NCBI RefSeq assembly: GCF_900115705.1
Contig: NZ_FOXL01000004.1
Coordinates: forward strand, 124,001 to 188,000
Direction of reading: 5' to 3'
DNA: 64,000 bases
Origin: Frateuria terrea
Lineage (GTDB): Bacteria; Pseudomonadota; Gammaproteobacteria; Xanthomonadales; Rhodanobacteraceae
This document shows positions 45,994 to 55,675 of the stretch, piece by piece (position 1 is the first letter of the stretch; each line of letters opens with the position of its first letter). Under the pieces are notes generated by a model, which was not told the origin of the DNA, searched no databases, and saw nothing but the letters and a program-made list of their open reading frames with translations. Both the position numbers and the translations under genes were made by a program.

Positions 45994-48900
45994 ATGAGCG
46001 CGCACCTCAATACCGCAAGGCGCAGCTTTACCAGCGACCCGCTCTGGTACAAGGACGCGATCATCTATCAGGTCCACGTCAAGTCGTTCTTCGATTCCAA
46101 CGACGACGGCGTGGGCGATTTCCAGGGGCTGATCGACAAGCTCGACTACATCGCCGAGCTGGGCGTGAACACGCTCTGGCTGCTGCCGTTCTATCCGAGC
46201 CCGCGCCGTGACGACGGCTACGACATCTCCGAGTACAAGGCCGTGCATCCGGACTACGGCAAGCTCGGCGATGCCAAGCGCTTCATCGCCGCGGCGCATG
46301 CGCGCGGCCTGCGCGTGATCACCGAGCTGGTGATCAACCACACCTCCGACCAGCATCCGTGGTTCCAGCGCGCGCGGCTGGCCAGGCCCGGCTCGGCGGC
46401 TCGCAACTTCTACGTGTGGTCGGACACCGACCAGGCCTATCCGGGCACGCGCATCATCTTCCTGGACACCGAAAAGTCGAACTGGACCTGGGACGCGGTC
46501 GCCGGCCAGTACTTCTGGCATCGCTTCTTCTCGCACCAGCCGGACCTCAACTTCGACAACCCGGCGGTGATCAAGGCCGTGCTGGGCGTGATGCGTTTCT
46601 GGCTGGACCTCGGCGTCGATGGCCTGCGGCTGGACGCCGTGCCATACCTGATCGAACGCGAGGGCACCAACAACGAGAACCTGCCCGAGACGCACGACAT
46701 CCTCAAGCTCATCCGCAAGGAGATCGACGAGCACTATCCCGACCGCATGCTGCTGGCCGAGGCCAACCAGTGGCCCGAGGACACGCAGGACTACTTCGGC
46801 AACGGCGACGAATGCCACATGGCGTTCCACTTTCCGTTGATGCCGCGCATGTACATGGCGATCGCGCGCGAGGACCGCTTCCCGATCACCGACATCATGC
46901 GCCAGACGCCGGCGATTCCGGACAACTGCCAGTGGGCGATCTTCCTGCGCAACCACGACGAGCTGACGCTCGAGATGGTCACCGACACCGAGCGCGACTA
47001 CCTCTGGCAAACCTACGCCAGCGACCAGCGCGCTCGCATCAACCTCGGTATCCGGCGGCGCCTCGCGCCGCTGATGGAGCGCGACCGCCGCCGTATCGAA
47101 CTGATGAACTCGCTGTTGATGACCATGCCCGGCACGCCGGTCCTGTACTACGGCGACGAGCTGGGCATGGGCGACAACATCCACCTGGGCGACCGCGACG
47201 GCGTGCGCACGCCGATGCAATGGTCGATCGACCGCAACGGCGGCTTTTCGCGCGCCGACCCCGCGCGGCTGGTGCTGCCGCCTATCATGGATCCGCTGTA
47301 CGGGTATCAGGCCGTCAATGCCGAGGCGCAGGCGCGCGACCCGCATTCGCTGCTCAACTGGACCCGCCGCGTGCTGGCCGTGCGCAAGCGCTACAAGGCA
47401 TTCGGCCGGGGCAGCATCCGGTTCCTCTATCCCGGCAATCGCAAGATCCTCGCCTACCTGCGTGAGTACGAGGACGAGCAGGTGCTGTGCGTGGCCAACA
47501 TGTCGCGCACGCTGCAGGCGGTGGAGCTGGACCTGGCCGCGTTCGAGGGCCGCGTGCCGGTGGAGATCGTCGGTGGGAGCACCTTCCCGCCGATCGGCCG
47601 CCTGCCGTACCTGTTGACCCTGCCGCCGTTCGGCTTCTACGGTTTCCAGTTGTGCGCCAACGCGCAGATGCCGCCGTGGCACCAGGTACCGGCCGAGCCG
47701 ATGCCCGATTTCGAGACGCTGGTGCTGCGTGGGCCGCTGGTCGAGGGACCGGTGATGGCGCATCACCGGGGTGCGCTGGAGCGCGACGTGCTCCCGCCAT
47801 ACCTCGGGCTGCGCCGCTGGTTCGGCGCCAAGGACCGCGGCATCGCATCGCTCAGCATGATGTATGGCCAGCCCTGGCCCGACCGGGGCGAGGACCTGGT
47901 GATCACCGAGATCATCGCTACGCTCAACGATGGCGGCATCGAGCGCTACTGCCTGCCGCTGGGCATCATCTGGGAAGACGAGAACCCGCCCGCCCGCGCG
48001 CAGCAGCTCGCCCTGGCGCGCGTGCGCCGGGGCCGCCGCGTGGGCTACCTCACCGACGGCTTCGTGCTGGATGCTTTCGTTTCGGGCCTGCTGCGCGGAT
48101 TGCGCCAGCGCCTGGAACTGCCGCTGAAGCGGGGCGGGGTGATCCGCTTCACCGCCACGCAGGCGTTCGATGCGCTGGACTTCCCGACCGATGCCGAGAA
48201 CCGCTGGCTTTCCGCCGAGCAGTCGAACAGCTCGGTGATCGTGCACGAGCGCGGCATGCTCAAGCTCTACCGGCACATCGCCCATGGCATCAATCCGGAA
48301 CTGGAGATGGGGCGGCACCTGACCCGCGTGGGCTACGCCAACACGCCGCCGCTGCTCGGCGAGGTGCTGCACGTGGGTGCCGATGGCGTACCTTCCGCGC
48401 TGGCCGTGCTGCAGGGCTTCGTACGCAACCAGGGCGACGCCTGGCGCTGGACGCTCGACTACCTGCTGCGCACCTGGGACGAATTCAGCCATGCCGCGGA
48501 CGATGCCGAACGCGCCGAAATCCTGGCCGACTACGACAGCTTCGCCGCTGCCGTTGGCACGCGGCTGGGCGAGCTGCACGCGGTGCTCGCACAGCCGAGC
48601 GAGGATGAGGCGTTCCAACCGGTAACCGCCGGCGACACGGACGTGGGCAGCTGGGCGGCCGACGCGCGCGCGCAGTTGCAGCGCGCCGCCGAAGCGCTGG
48701 CTTCGCTGGATTCCGTTGACGCCGCGCTGCGCGAGCAGCGCGAGCGCCTGCTGCAGCGCCGGCCTGCACTGGAGCAGCGCATCGAAAGCCTGGCCCGGCA
48801 GGGCGAAGGTGCGCTGCGCACGCGCGTGCATGGCGACTTCCACCTGGGCCAGGTGCTGGTGGTGCAGGGCGATGCCTGGCTGATCGATTTCGAAGGCGAA

Positions 48901-49296
48901 CCGGCCCGACCGCTGGAAGAACGCCGCATCAAGACCACGCCCCTGCGCGACGTGGCCGGCTTCCTGCGCTCGCTGGACTACGTCGCCGCCGTCGCCCTGC
49001 GCGGCGAAGACGGCGTGGCGCCGATCGAAGACCCTCTGTTTGCACCGTTCCTGGAGCGTTTCCGCCTGCGCGCGTCGGAGGTCTTCCTGGGGGCCTATGT
49101 CGCCGTGCTGGAGCGTGCGCCGGTGCGCTGGATCAGCGCCCCGGCGCTGGGACCGATGCTGCAGCTGTTCCTGCTCGACAAGGCCGCCTACGAAATCGCC
49201 TACGAGGCGGCCAACCGGCCGGGCTGGCTCAGCGTGCCGCTGCAGGGCCTGTTGCGCCTGGCCGACGAGGCTGCCATCGGAGGAGCGGGCACGTGA
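45994..49296 (+). CDS. treS: Trehalose synthase / maltokinase fusion (TreS-Mak)
   Basis: 1100 residues. Residues ~15-560 are TreS, a GH13 enzyme that isomerises trehalose and maltose: Asp214 ([10 protein letters not shown]), Glu256 ([11 protein letters not shown]), Asp322 (RNHDELT). Residues ~570-1100 are an aminoglycoside-phosphotransferase-like maltokinase with catalytic Asp948 in [10 protein letters not shown] and metal-binding Asp965 in WLIDFEGEP. The fusion channels trehalose to maltose-1-phosphate, the GlgE substrate. GGAAGGAG precedes the ATG. The stop overlaps the glgB GTG start (GTGA), so translation is coupled. Confidence 0.97.
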   Translation: MSAHLNTARRSFTSDPLWYKDAIIYQVHVKSFFDSNDDGVGDFQGLIDKLDYIAELGVNTLWLLPFYPSPRRDDGYDISEYKAVHPDYGKLGDAKRFIAAAHARGLRVITELVINHTSDQHPWFQRARLARPGSAARNFYVWSDTDQAYPGTRIIFLDTEKSNWTWDAVAGQYFWHRFFSHQPDLNFDNPAVIKAVLGVMRFWLDLGVDGLRLDAVPYLIEREGTNNENLPETHDILKLIRKEIDEHYPDRMLLAEANQWPEDTQDYFGNGDECHMAFHFPLMPRMYMAIAREDRFPITDIMRQTPAIPDNCQWAIFLRNHDELTLEMVTDTERDYLWQTYASDQRARINLGIRRRLAPLMERDRRRIELMNSLLMTMPGTPVLYYGDELGMGDNIHLGDRDGVRTPMQWSIDRNGGFSRADPARLVLPPIMDPLYGYQAVNAEAQARDPHSLLNWTRRVLAVRKRYKAFGRGSIRFLYPGNRKILAYLREYEDEQVLCVANMSRTLQAVELDLAAFEGRVPVEIVGGSTFPPIGRLPYLLTLPPFGFYGFQLCANAQMPPWHQVPAEPMPDFETLVLRGPLVEGPVMAHHRGALERDVLPPYLGLRRWFGAKDRGIASLSMMYGQPWPDRGEDLVITEIIATLNDGGIERYCLPLGIIWEDENPPARAQQLALARVRRGRRVGYLTDGFVLDAFVSGLLRGLRQRLELPLKRGGVIRFTATQAFDALDFPTDAENRWLSAEQSNSSVIVHERGMLKLYRHIAHGINPELEMGRHLTRVGYANTPPLLGEVLHVGADGVPSALAVLQGFVRNQGDAWRWTLDYLLRTWDEFSHAADDAERAEILADYDSFAAAVGTRLGELHAVLAQPSEDEAFQPVTAGDTDVGSWAADARAQLQRAAEALASLDSVDAALREQRERLLQRRPALEQRIESLARQGEGALRTRVHGDFHLGQVLVVQGDAWLIDFEGEPARPLEERRIKTTPLRDVAGFLRSLDYVAAVALRGEDGVAPIEDPLFAPFLERFRLRASEVFLGAYVAVLERAPVRWISAPALGPMLQLFLLDKAAYEIAYEAANRPGWLSVPLQGLLRLADEAAIGGAGT

Positions 49297-51467
49297 ACGG
49301 GCACTGGCTCGACCCGGGTGCAGCGCAGGCGCTGTTGCAGGCACGCCACGGCGACCCGTTCGCCGTGCTCGGACCGCACCGCGCCGATGGTCGGCGCGTG
49401 GTGCGCACGTTGCAACCGGGCGCCCAGCGTGTCGAGGCGGTCGACGCGCTGGGCCGGATACTGGCGCCGCTCGAACCGGTGGCCGAGGGCCTGTTCGCCG
49501 GTGTCGTGCCGGGCGAGGGCAGCTACCGGCTGCGCGTGCACTGGCCCACAGCGGTGCAGGAGCTCGACGATCCCTATGCCTTCGGCGCGCTGCTTGCCGA
49601 GCACGACCTGGAGCTGCTGGCGCAGGGTCAGCATCCGCAGGTGCACCGGCAGCTAGGTGCCCACCCGGTCGAACTGGATGGCATACCAGGCGTCCGCTTT
49701 GCGGTGTGGGCGCCGAACGCGCGGCGGGTCAGCGTGGTCGGCGACTTCGACCATTGGGACGGCCGCCGCCACCCGATGCGCCTGCGCCTGCCGTACGGCG
49801 TGTGGGAGCTGTTCGTACCGGGCCTGATGCCCGGCGCCCGCTACAAGTACGAGATCCTCGGCGCCGACTTTTCGGTGCAGCAGAAGGCTGACCCGGTGGC
49901 GCTGGCGGCCGAGGCACCGCCGGCGACCGCCTCGGTCGTGGCCTCGGACGCACCGTTGCGCTGGACCGACCACGCCTGGATGGCCGAGCGCGCCACGCGC
50001 CAGCGGCTCGATGCTCCACTGTCCATCTACGAGCTGCACGCCGGTTCGTGGTGGCGCGACGAACACGGCCAGTCGCCGGGTTGGGAAGCGCTGGCCGAGC
50101 GCCTGATCCCTTACCTGGTCGGCATGGGCTTCACCCACCTCGAGCTGCTGCCGATCGCCGAACATCCGTTCGGTGGTTCGTGGGGCTACCAGCCGCTGGG
50201 CCAGTACGCGCCGACCGCGCGCTTCGGCCCGCCCGAGGCGTTCGCACGGTTCGTGGACCGCTGCCACGAAGCAGGACTGGGCGTCATCGTCGACTGGGTG
50301 CCGGCGCACTTCCCGGCCGACCCGCACGGCCTGGCGCACTTCGACGGCACCGCGCTGTACGAACACGCCGACCCGCGCGAAGGCTTCCACCAGGACTGGA
50401 ATACGCTGATCTACAACCTGGGGCGCAACGAGGTTTCCGGCTTTTTGATCGGCAGCGCGCTGGCCTGGCTGGAGCGCTTCCACATCGACGGACTGCGCGT
50501 GGACGCGGTCGCTTCCATGCTCTACCGCGACTACAGCCGCAAGCACGGCGAATGGGTGCCGAACGTCCACGGCGGACGCGAGAACCTCGAGTCGATCGCC
50601 TTCCTCAAGCGCTTCAATACCGTGGTGCACCAGCGCCACCCGGGCGTGCTGACCATCGCCGAGGAATCGACCGCGTGGCCAGGCGTCACGCGCGCGCCGA
50701 CCGAAGGCGGCCTGGGCTTCGACTACAAATGGAACATGGGCTGGATGCACGACACGCTCGAGTACATGTCGCGCGATCCGATCCACCGGCGCTGGCATCA
50801 CCACGAGATGACCTTCTCGATGGTCTACGCCTATTCCGAGCACTACGTGCTCCCGCTCTCGCACGACGAGGTGGTGCACGGCAAGCGCTCGCTGCTCGGC
50901 CGCATGCCGGGCGACGACTGGCAGCGCCTCGCGAACCTGCGCGCCTACTACGGCTTCATGTGGGCGCATCCGGGCAAGAAGCTGTTGTTCGCCGGCGCGG
51001 AGCTGGCCCAGCCCACCGAGTGGAACCACGATGCGCAGCTGCCTTGGGAACTGCTCGACGACCCGCGCCACCGCGGCGTGCAGCAACTGCTGCGCGACCT
51101 CAACCACCTGCTCACGCGCGAACCGGCGCTGCATGCCTGGGACGGCGACCCACGCGGTTTCCGCTGGGCGATCGGCGACGACGCGAACAACAGCGTGTTC
51201 GCCTGGCTGCGCTTCGCCGAAGGCGCACGACCGGTGCTGGTGGTGAGCAACCTCACGCCCACGCCTCTCTACGATTACCGCATCGGCGTGCCGCGCGAGG
51301 GGCGCTGGCAGCTGGCGATCAATACCGACGACGCCGGCTACGGCGGTTCGGGCGTAGGGCAGGGCGAGGCACAGGCCGATCCGGCCCCTGTCCATGGTCA
51401 GCCCTGGTCGGTGGCGCTCACGCTGCCGCCGCTGGCCACGGTGATCTACCTGGCGGAACGTGCATGA
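49293..51467 (+). CDS. glgB: 1,4-alpha-glucan branching enzyme
   Basis: 724 residues. Two N-terminal beta-sandwich (CBM48-type) modules (about 20-110 and 120-220: FAVLGPH..., [26 protein letters not shown]) precede the GH13 barrel with nucleophile Asp404 ([11 protein letters not shown]), Glu457 ([10 protein letters not shown]) and [10 protein letters not shown]. It makes alpha-1,6 branches in the glucan polymerised by GlgE. GTG start at 49293 within the treS stop. The residue numbers match E. coli GlgB closely (Asp405/Glu458). Confidence 0.97.
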   Translation: MNGHWLDPGAAQALLQARHGDPFAVLGPHRADGRRVVRTLQPGAQRVEAVDALGRILAPLEPVAEGLFAGVVPGEGSYRLRVHWPTAVQELDDPYAFGALLAEHDLELLAQGQHPQVHRQLGAHPVELDGIPGVRFAVWAPNARRVSVVGDFDHWDGRRHPMRLRLPYGVWELFVPGLMPGARYKYEILGADFSVQQKADPVALAAEAPPATASVVASDAPLRWTDHAWMAERATRQRLDAPLSIYELHAGSWWRDEHGQSPGWEALAERLIPYLVGMGFTHLELLPIAEHPFGGSWGYQPLGQYAPTARFGPPEAFARFVDRCHEAGLGVIVDWVPAHFPADPHGLAHFDGTALYEHADPREGFHQDWNTLIYNLGRNEVSGFLIGSALAWLERFHIDGLRVDAVASMLYRDYSRKHGEWVPNVHGGRENLESIAFLKRFNTVVHQRHPGVLTIAEESTAWPGVTRAPTEGGLGFDYKWNMGWMHDTLEYMSRDPIHRRWHHHEMTFSMVYAYSEHYVLPLSHDEVVHGKRSLLGRMPGDDWQRLANLRAYYGFMWAHPGKKLLFAGAELAQPTEWNHDAQLPWELLDDPRHRGVQQLLRDLNHLLTREPALHAWDGDPRGFRWAIGDDANNSVFAWLRFAEGARPVLVVSNLTPTPLYDYRIGVPREGRWQLAINTDDAGYGGSGVGQGEAQADPAPVHGQPWSVALTLPPLATVIYLAERA

Positions 51468-51622
51468 GTGGGAATGATTCCATGCTCGCCTGTGGCGGCC
51501 CGCCGAATTCGCGGTTGCCGGTGCTTCGTCCCCTGGCTGGCGTGGGGCAAACCACTTCGCGCACGCCGACCTGCTCACCGGCCCGGCATGCACGCACGTG
51601 CCCGGCGAAGGAAGTTTGCTGA
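51464..51622 (+). CDS. Possible coupled micro-ORF between glgB and glgX
   Basis: A 52-codon frame beginning with ATG inside the glgB stop (ATGA) and ending TGATG over the glgX start: [20 protein letters not shown] and onward, rich in Pro, Arg, Ser and Cys. There is no recognised family. The exact coupling at both ends is suggestive, but in GC-rich sequence an open frame of this size can occur by chance. Confidence 0.2.
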   Translation: MSGNDSMLACGGPPNSRLPVLRPLAGVGQTTSRTPTCSPARHARTCPAKEVC

Positions 51623-53733
51623 TGCCCACCCTCCCCGAACGCATGCAGTCGGGCTGCCCTTATCCGCTGGGGGCCACCTGCGACGGAGTGGGCACCAATT
51701 TCGCGGTGTTCTCCGCGCATGCCGAGCGCATCGAGTTGTGCCTGTTCGATCCCTCCGGCCGCCGCGAGATCGCCCGCTACGACCTGCCCGAATGCACCGA
51801 CGAGGTCTGGCATGGCTACCTGCCGCGCCTGCGCGGCGGGCAACTCTACGGCTACCGCGCCCATGGCCCTTACGAGCCGGAACAGGGCCATCGCTTCAAC
51901 CCCAACAAGCTTTTGCTGGACCCCTACGCGCGCCAGCTCGCCGGGCAGTTGCGCTGGTCGGACGTGTTGCACGGCTACCGCGTGTCCTCGCCGCGTGCGG
52001 ACCTGTCCTTCGACCGCCGCGACAGCGCCGCGGCCATGCCCAAGGCAGTGGTGGTCGACGAGCCGATGCACTGGGGAAACCGCATTCGGCGCCCGCGCAC
52101 GCCATGGCCGAAGACGGTCGTCTACGAGGCCCACCTGAAGGGCCTGACCCGCACGCTCAAGCGCATCCGCCCACACGAGCGCGGCACCTTCCTGGCGCTG
52201 GCCGATCCCTACGTGATCGACCACCTGGTGCATCTCGGCATCACGGCCATCGAGCTGCTGCCGATCCACGCCTTCGTGCAGGACCGGCGCCTGGCCGAGA
52301 TGAAGCTGCGCAACTATTGGGGCTACAACACGCTGGCGTTCTTCGCGCCGGAGCCCGCCTACCTTGCCGAGGGCGCGCTCAACGAGATCCGCGCTGCCGT
52401 GCAGGCGCTGCACGCGGCCGGCATCGAGGTGATCCTGGACGTGGTCTACAACCACACCGGCGAGGGCAGCGAGCTCGGCCCCACGCTCTCCTTCCGCGGC
52501 CTGGACAATGCCAGCTACTACCGGCTGCTGCCCGACAACCCGCGCCACTGCATCAACGACACCGGCACCGGCAATACGGTGAACACCTCGCACCCGCGCG
52601 TGCTGCAGCTGGTGATGGATTCGCTGCGCTACTGGGTGCAGGCCTTCCACGTCGACGGCTTCCGCTTCGACCTGGGTGTGACGCTGGGCCGCGAGGCCAA
52701 CGGCTTCGATCCACACTGCGGGCTGTTCGACGCCATGCGCCAGGACCCGGTGCTCAACGACGTCAAGCTCATCTCCGAGCCCTGGGACGTCGGCCCCGGC
52801 GGCTACCAGCTCGGCAACCACCCACCCGGCTTCGCCGAATGGAACGGCCAGTTCCGCGACGACGTGCGCCGCTTCTGGAAGGGCGATGCCGGACTGCGTG
52901 GTGCACTGGCCGGACGGCTGCAGGGCTCGGCCGAGCTGTTCGACCACCAGTACCGGCGGCCGTGGGCCTCGGTGAACTTCGTCACCGCGCACGACGGCTT
53001 CACCCTGCAGGACCTGGTCAGCTACGAGCAAAAGCACAACCAGGCCAACGGCGAAGACAACCGCGACGGTGCCAACGACAACGAGAGCAACAACCACGGT
53101 GCCGAGGGCCCGACCGACGACGCGGGAATCCTCGACGCCCGCGGCTGTGCCAAGCGCGCGATGCTCGCCACGCTGCTGTTTTCCCACGGCACGCCGATGC
53201 TGCTCGGCGGCGACGAGTTCGGTCGCACGCAGCAGGGCAACAACAACGCCTACTGCCAGGACGACGAGATTTCCTGGTTCGACTGGAAGCTGGCCCAATC
53301 CGACGGCGGCCGCGTGCTGATCGACTACGTCGCGCGCCTGATTCGGCTTCGCGAGCAGCATCCGACCCTGCGCGCCGACAGCTTCATGCATGGCGGGCCC
53401 GACCTGTTGCCGGGCCTGGCGCCCGTCGCCTGGTTCAACGAGCGCGGGGCGGCGATGCGCCAGAGCGACTGGAACGATGCCCAGGGTCGCCTGCTCATGC
53501 TGCGCCGCGCGCTGCCGAAGGGCCGGCGCCACATCGACGTGACCCTGCTGCTGGTCAACGGCACCGGCGAGCCGCACGGCTTCACGCTGCCCGAGCCGAA
53601 ACTGCCCTGGCGCCTGCGCATCGACAGCGGCAACCCCGAGGCGCCGGAGCGAAACGTCGAGGACGACTCGCTCGAGCTCAAGGGCTGGAGCGTGGCGCTG
53701 CTTTCGGCCGCACCGCGGCAGGATGGTGCATGA
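51622..53733 (+). CDS. glgX: Glycogen debranching enzyme GlgX (isoamylase type)
   Basis: 703 residues from ATG 51622, preceded by GAAGGAAG. CBM48 domain first (YPLGATCDGVGTNFAVFSAHAERIELCLFD), then GH13_11 barrel with Asp350 (GFRFDLGVTLGRE), Glu386 (LISEPWDVGPGGYQ) and Asp458 (TAHDGFTLQDLVSYEQKHN). It hydrolyses alpha-1,6 branches, releasing linear malto-oligosaccharides that TreY and MalQ use. Its stop overlaps the treZ ATG (ATGA). Confidence 0.97.
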   Translation: MPTLPERMQSGCPYPLGATCDGVGTNFAVFSAHAERIELCLFDPSGRREIARYDLPECTDEVWHGYLPRLRGGQLYGYRAHGPYEPEQGHRFNPNKLLLDPYARQLAGQLRWSDVLHGYRVSSPRADLSFDRRDSAAAMPKAVVVDEPMHWGNRIRRPRTPWPKTVVYEAHLKGLTRTLKRIRPHERGTFLALADPYVIDHLVHLGITAIELLPIHAFVQDRRLAEMKLRNYWGYNTLAFFAPEPAYLAEGALNEIRAAVQALHAAGIEVILDVVYNHTGEGSELGPTLSFRGLDNASYYRLLPDNPRHCINDTGTGNTVNTSHPRVLQLVMDSLRYWVQAFHVDGFRFDLGVTLGREANGFDPHCGLFDAMRQDPVLNDVKLISEPWDVGPGGYQLGNHPPGFAEWNGQFRDDVRRFWKGDAGLRGALAGRLQGSAELFDHQYRRPWASVNFVTAHDGFTLQDLVSYEQKHNQANGEDNRDGANDNESNNHGAEGPTDDAGILDARGCAKRAMLATLLFSHGTPMLLGGDEFGRTQQGNNNAYCQDDEISWFDWKLAQSDGGRVLIDYVARLIRLREQHPTLRADSFMHGGPDLLPGLAPVAWFNERGAAMRQSDWNDAQGRLLMLRRALPKGRRHIDVTLLLVNGTGEPHGFTLPEPKLPWRLRIDSGNPEAPERNVEDDSLELKGWSVALLSAAPRQDGA

Positions 53734-55499
53734 GCGGGCATTTTCGTCACGCGATGCCCTACGGCGCCGAACTGCAAGGCGACGGAAACACGCGCTTCCG
53801 GCTGTGGGCGCCCGATGCCGCCCGCGTGCAACTGGAGATCGGCGAAGGCGCAAGGCATGCGATGCGTGCGCTGGGCGACGGCTGGCACCAGTGCGTCCAT
53901 GAGGCGCCGGCGGGGACTCCGTACCGGTACATCCTGCGCGACGGGCTTTCCGTACCCGATCCGGCGTCACGGCTGCAGCAGGCCGGCGACGTGCACGGCG
54001 CCAGCCTGGTGGTCGATCCCGCCGCTTACGACTGGCAGCATGCCCTCTGGAAAGGCCGTCCGTGGCGCGAGGCGGTGGTCTACGAGTTGCACGTGGGTGC
54101 CTGCGGCGGCTTCCGCGGCGTGCAGTCGATGCTGCCAGGGCTGCATGCGCTGGGCGTCACGGCAATCGAGCTGATGCCCGTCGCGCAGTTCCCCGGCCGG
54201 CGAAACTGGGGCTACGACGGCGTACTGCCGTTCGCTCCGGCGGGCGCCTACGGTACGCCCGAGGAGCTCAAGGCACTCGTCGACGCGGCACACGGGCTGG
54301 GGCTGATGATGATCCTGGACGTGGTCTACAACCACTTCGGCCCGGACGGCAATTACCTGGGCGAATACGCTTCGCCGTTCTTCCGCTCCGACGGGCCGCC
54401 GACGCCCTGGGGCGCGGCGATCGACGTGGCGCGGCCGCCGGTGGGCGACTTCTTCGTGCACAACGCGTTGTACTGGCTGCAGGAGTATCGCTTCGACGGC
54501 CTGCGGCTGGATGCGGTGCACGCCTTGCACGACCCGTCCTGGCTGCTCTCGCTCGCCGCCCGTGTGCGTGCGGCCGCGGGGGAGCGCCAGCTGCACCTGC
54601 TGCTCGAGAACGAAGCCAACCAGGCGCATCTGCTGGGACCGGACCGTTTCGACGCGCAGTGGAACGACGATTTCCACAACGCGCTGCACGTGCTGCTGAC
54701 GGGCGAGACCGCGGGCTACTACGGCGCCTATGCCGAAGACCCCATCGGCAAGCTCGTGCGCTGCCTGGCCGAAGGCTTTGCCTGGCAGGGCGAGCCGATG
54801 CGCGGCACGCCGCGCGGTGAGCCCAGCGCAGGGCTGAGTCCCCTGTGCTTCGTCGACTTCCTGCAGAACCACGACCAGGTCGGCAACCGCGCGCTGGGCG
54901 AGCGACTGACCGTGCTCGCCGATCCGAAGTTGCTCGAAGCGGCCTACGCGCTGCTGTTGCTCACGCCGACCGTGCCGATGCTGTTCATGGGCGAGGAGTG
55001 GGGCAGCCGCGCGCCGTTCCTGTTCTTTGCCGATCACCAGAACGAGGCACTGCGCACCGCCGTGCGCGAGGGACGGCGCAAGGAGTTCGCCGAGTTCGAA
55101 GGCCACGGCAAGGCCGACGTGCCCGACCCGAACGCGCGGTCCAGTTTCGAGCGCTCGCGTCCCGATCCGCACGAGGCGGCCACTCCCGCGGGCATCGCAC
55201 GCCTGACCCTGATCCGCCTGCTGCTGTCGCAGCGCAGGCAATACCTTCTGCCGCGTCTGCAGCAGGCGCGGCCGCTGGGTGCGCGGGCGCTCGGCGCACG
55301 GGCACTGGATGCACGCTGGCAGCTGGGCGATGCACGCCTGCACGTGTACTGCAACCTTGGCCGGAACACGGCTGCCGTCGACGCCAGGGCAACGGCTGAT
55401 GCGCGATGGTTGCACGGCGAGGCGTCGGCGATCGCCGCCTTGGCCGAGGGCCGCCTTGCACCCACCTGCACCCTGGTCTGCCTGGAACCTTCGGCATGA
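53730..55499 (+). CDS. treZ: Malto-oligosyltrehalose trehalohydrolase
   Basis: 589 residues. N-terminal beta domain (MPYGAELQGDGNTRFRLWAPDAARVQLEI), then GH13_10 barrel with Asp261 (GLRLDAVHALHD), Glu293 (LLLENEANQAHL) and FLQNHDQVGNRALGER. It releases free trehalose from maltooligosyl-trehalose made by TreY. The start lies in ATGA over the glgX stop; a much longer same-strand frame opening at 51468 is a read-through of an alternative frame of glgX and is not the gene. Confidence 0.95.
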   Translation: MSGHFRHAMPYGAELQGDGNTRFRLWAPDAARVQLEIGEGARHAMRALGDGWHQCVHEAPAGTPYRYILRDGLSVPDPASRLQQAGDVHGASLVVDPAAYDWQHALWKGRPWREAVVYELHVGACGGFRGVQSMLPGLHALGVTAIELMPVAQFPGRRNWGYDGVLPFAPAGAYGTPEELKALVDAAHGLGLMMILDVVYNHFGPDGNYLGEYASPFFRSDGPPTPWGAAIDVARPPVGDFFVHNALYWLQEYRFDGLRLDAVHALHDPSWLLSLAARVRAAAGERQLHLLLENEANQAHLLGPDRFDAQWNDDFHNALHVLLTGETAGYYGAYAEDPIGKLVRCLAEGFAWQGEPMRGTPRGEPSAGLSPLCFVDFLQNHDQVGNRALGERLTVLADPKLLEAAYALLLLTPTVPMLFMGEEWGSRAPFLFFADHQNEALRTAVREGRRKEFAEFEGHGKADVPDPNARSSFERSRPDPHEAATPAGIARLTLIRLLLSQRRQYLLPRLQQARPLGARALGARALDARWQLGDARLHVYCNLGRNTAAVDARATADARWLHGEASAIAALAEGRLAPTCTLVCLEPSA

Positions 55500-55675
55500 G
55501 CTTCACCGAGCGCCGTGATGCATCCCCTCCTGCGCGTTTGCGTGCGGCAGAGACGGGCGTGCTCTTTCGTGCCCATGGATACCGCTTCGCCAACCGTCCT
55601 GCGCAGGCAACGGCGCGCGAGCGCCTCGGCGCGATCCTGCAACGAAGGGCTTTCGCCTATCGAGGCACGGCATGA
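55496..55675 (+). CDS. Possible coupled micro-ORF between treZ and malQ
   Basis: A 59-codon frame whose ATG overlaps the treZ stop (ATGA) and whose TGA overlaps the malQ ATG (ATGA). It reads MSFTERRDASPPARLRAAET and later LFRAHGYRFANRPAQATARERL, basic and helix-prone. No family is recognised. Perfect coupling at both ends makes translation plausible; otherwise this is simply a 170-base spacer. Confidence 0.3.
   Translation: MSFTERRDASPPARLRAAETGVLFRAHGYRFANRPAQATARERLGAILQRRAFAYRGTA

Noticed and set aside
42976-49344. Minus-strand open frame of 2122 codons opposite glgE and treS
   Set aside because: Complete overlap with two well-supported enzymes on the other strand; sequence is His/Arg/Gly/Ala-rich with no domains. 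It is the usual antisense shadow of high-GC third positions.
51468-55499. Single 1343-codon plus-strand frame spanning glgX and treZ
   Set aside because: Only the part from 53730 is treZ. The first two thirds is an alternative frame of glgX, with no protein-like composition; glgX itself has all GH13 residues in its own frame.
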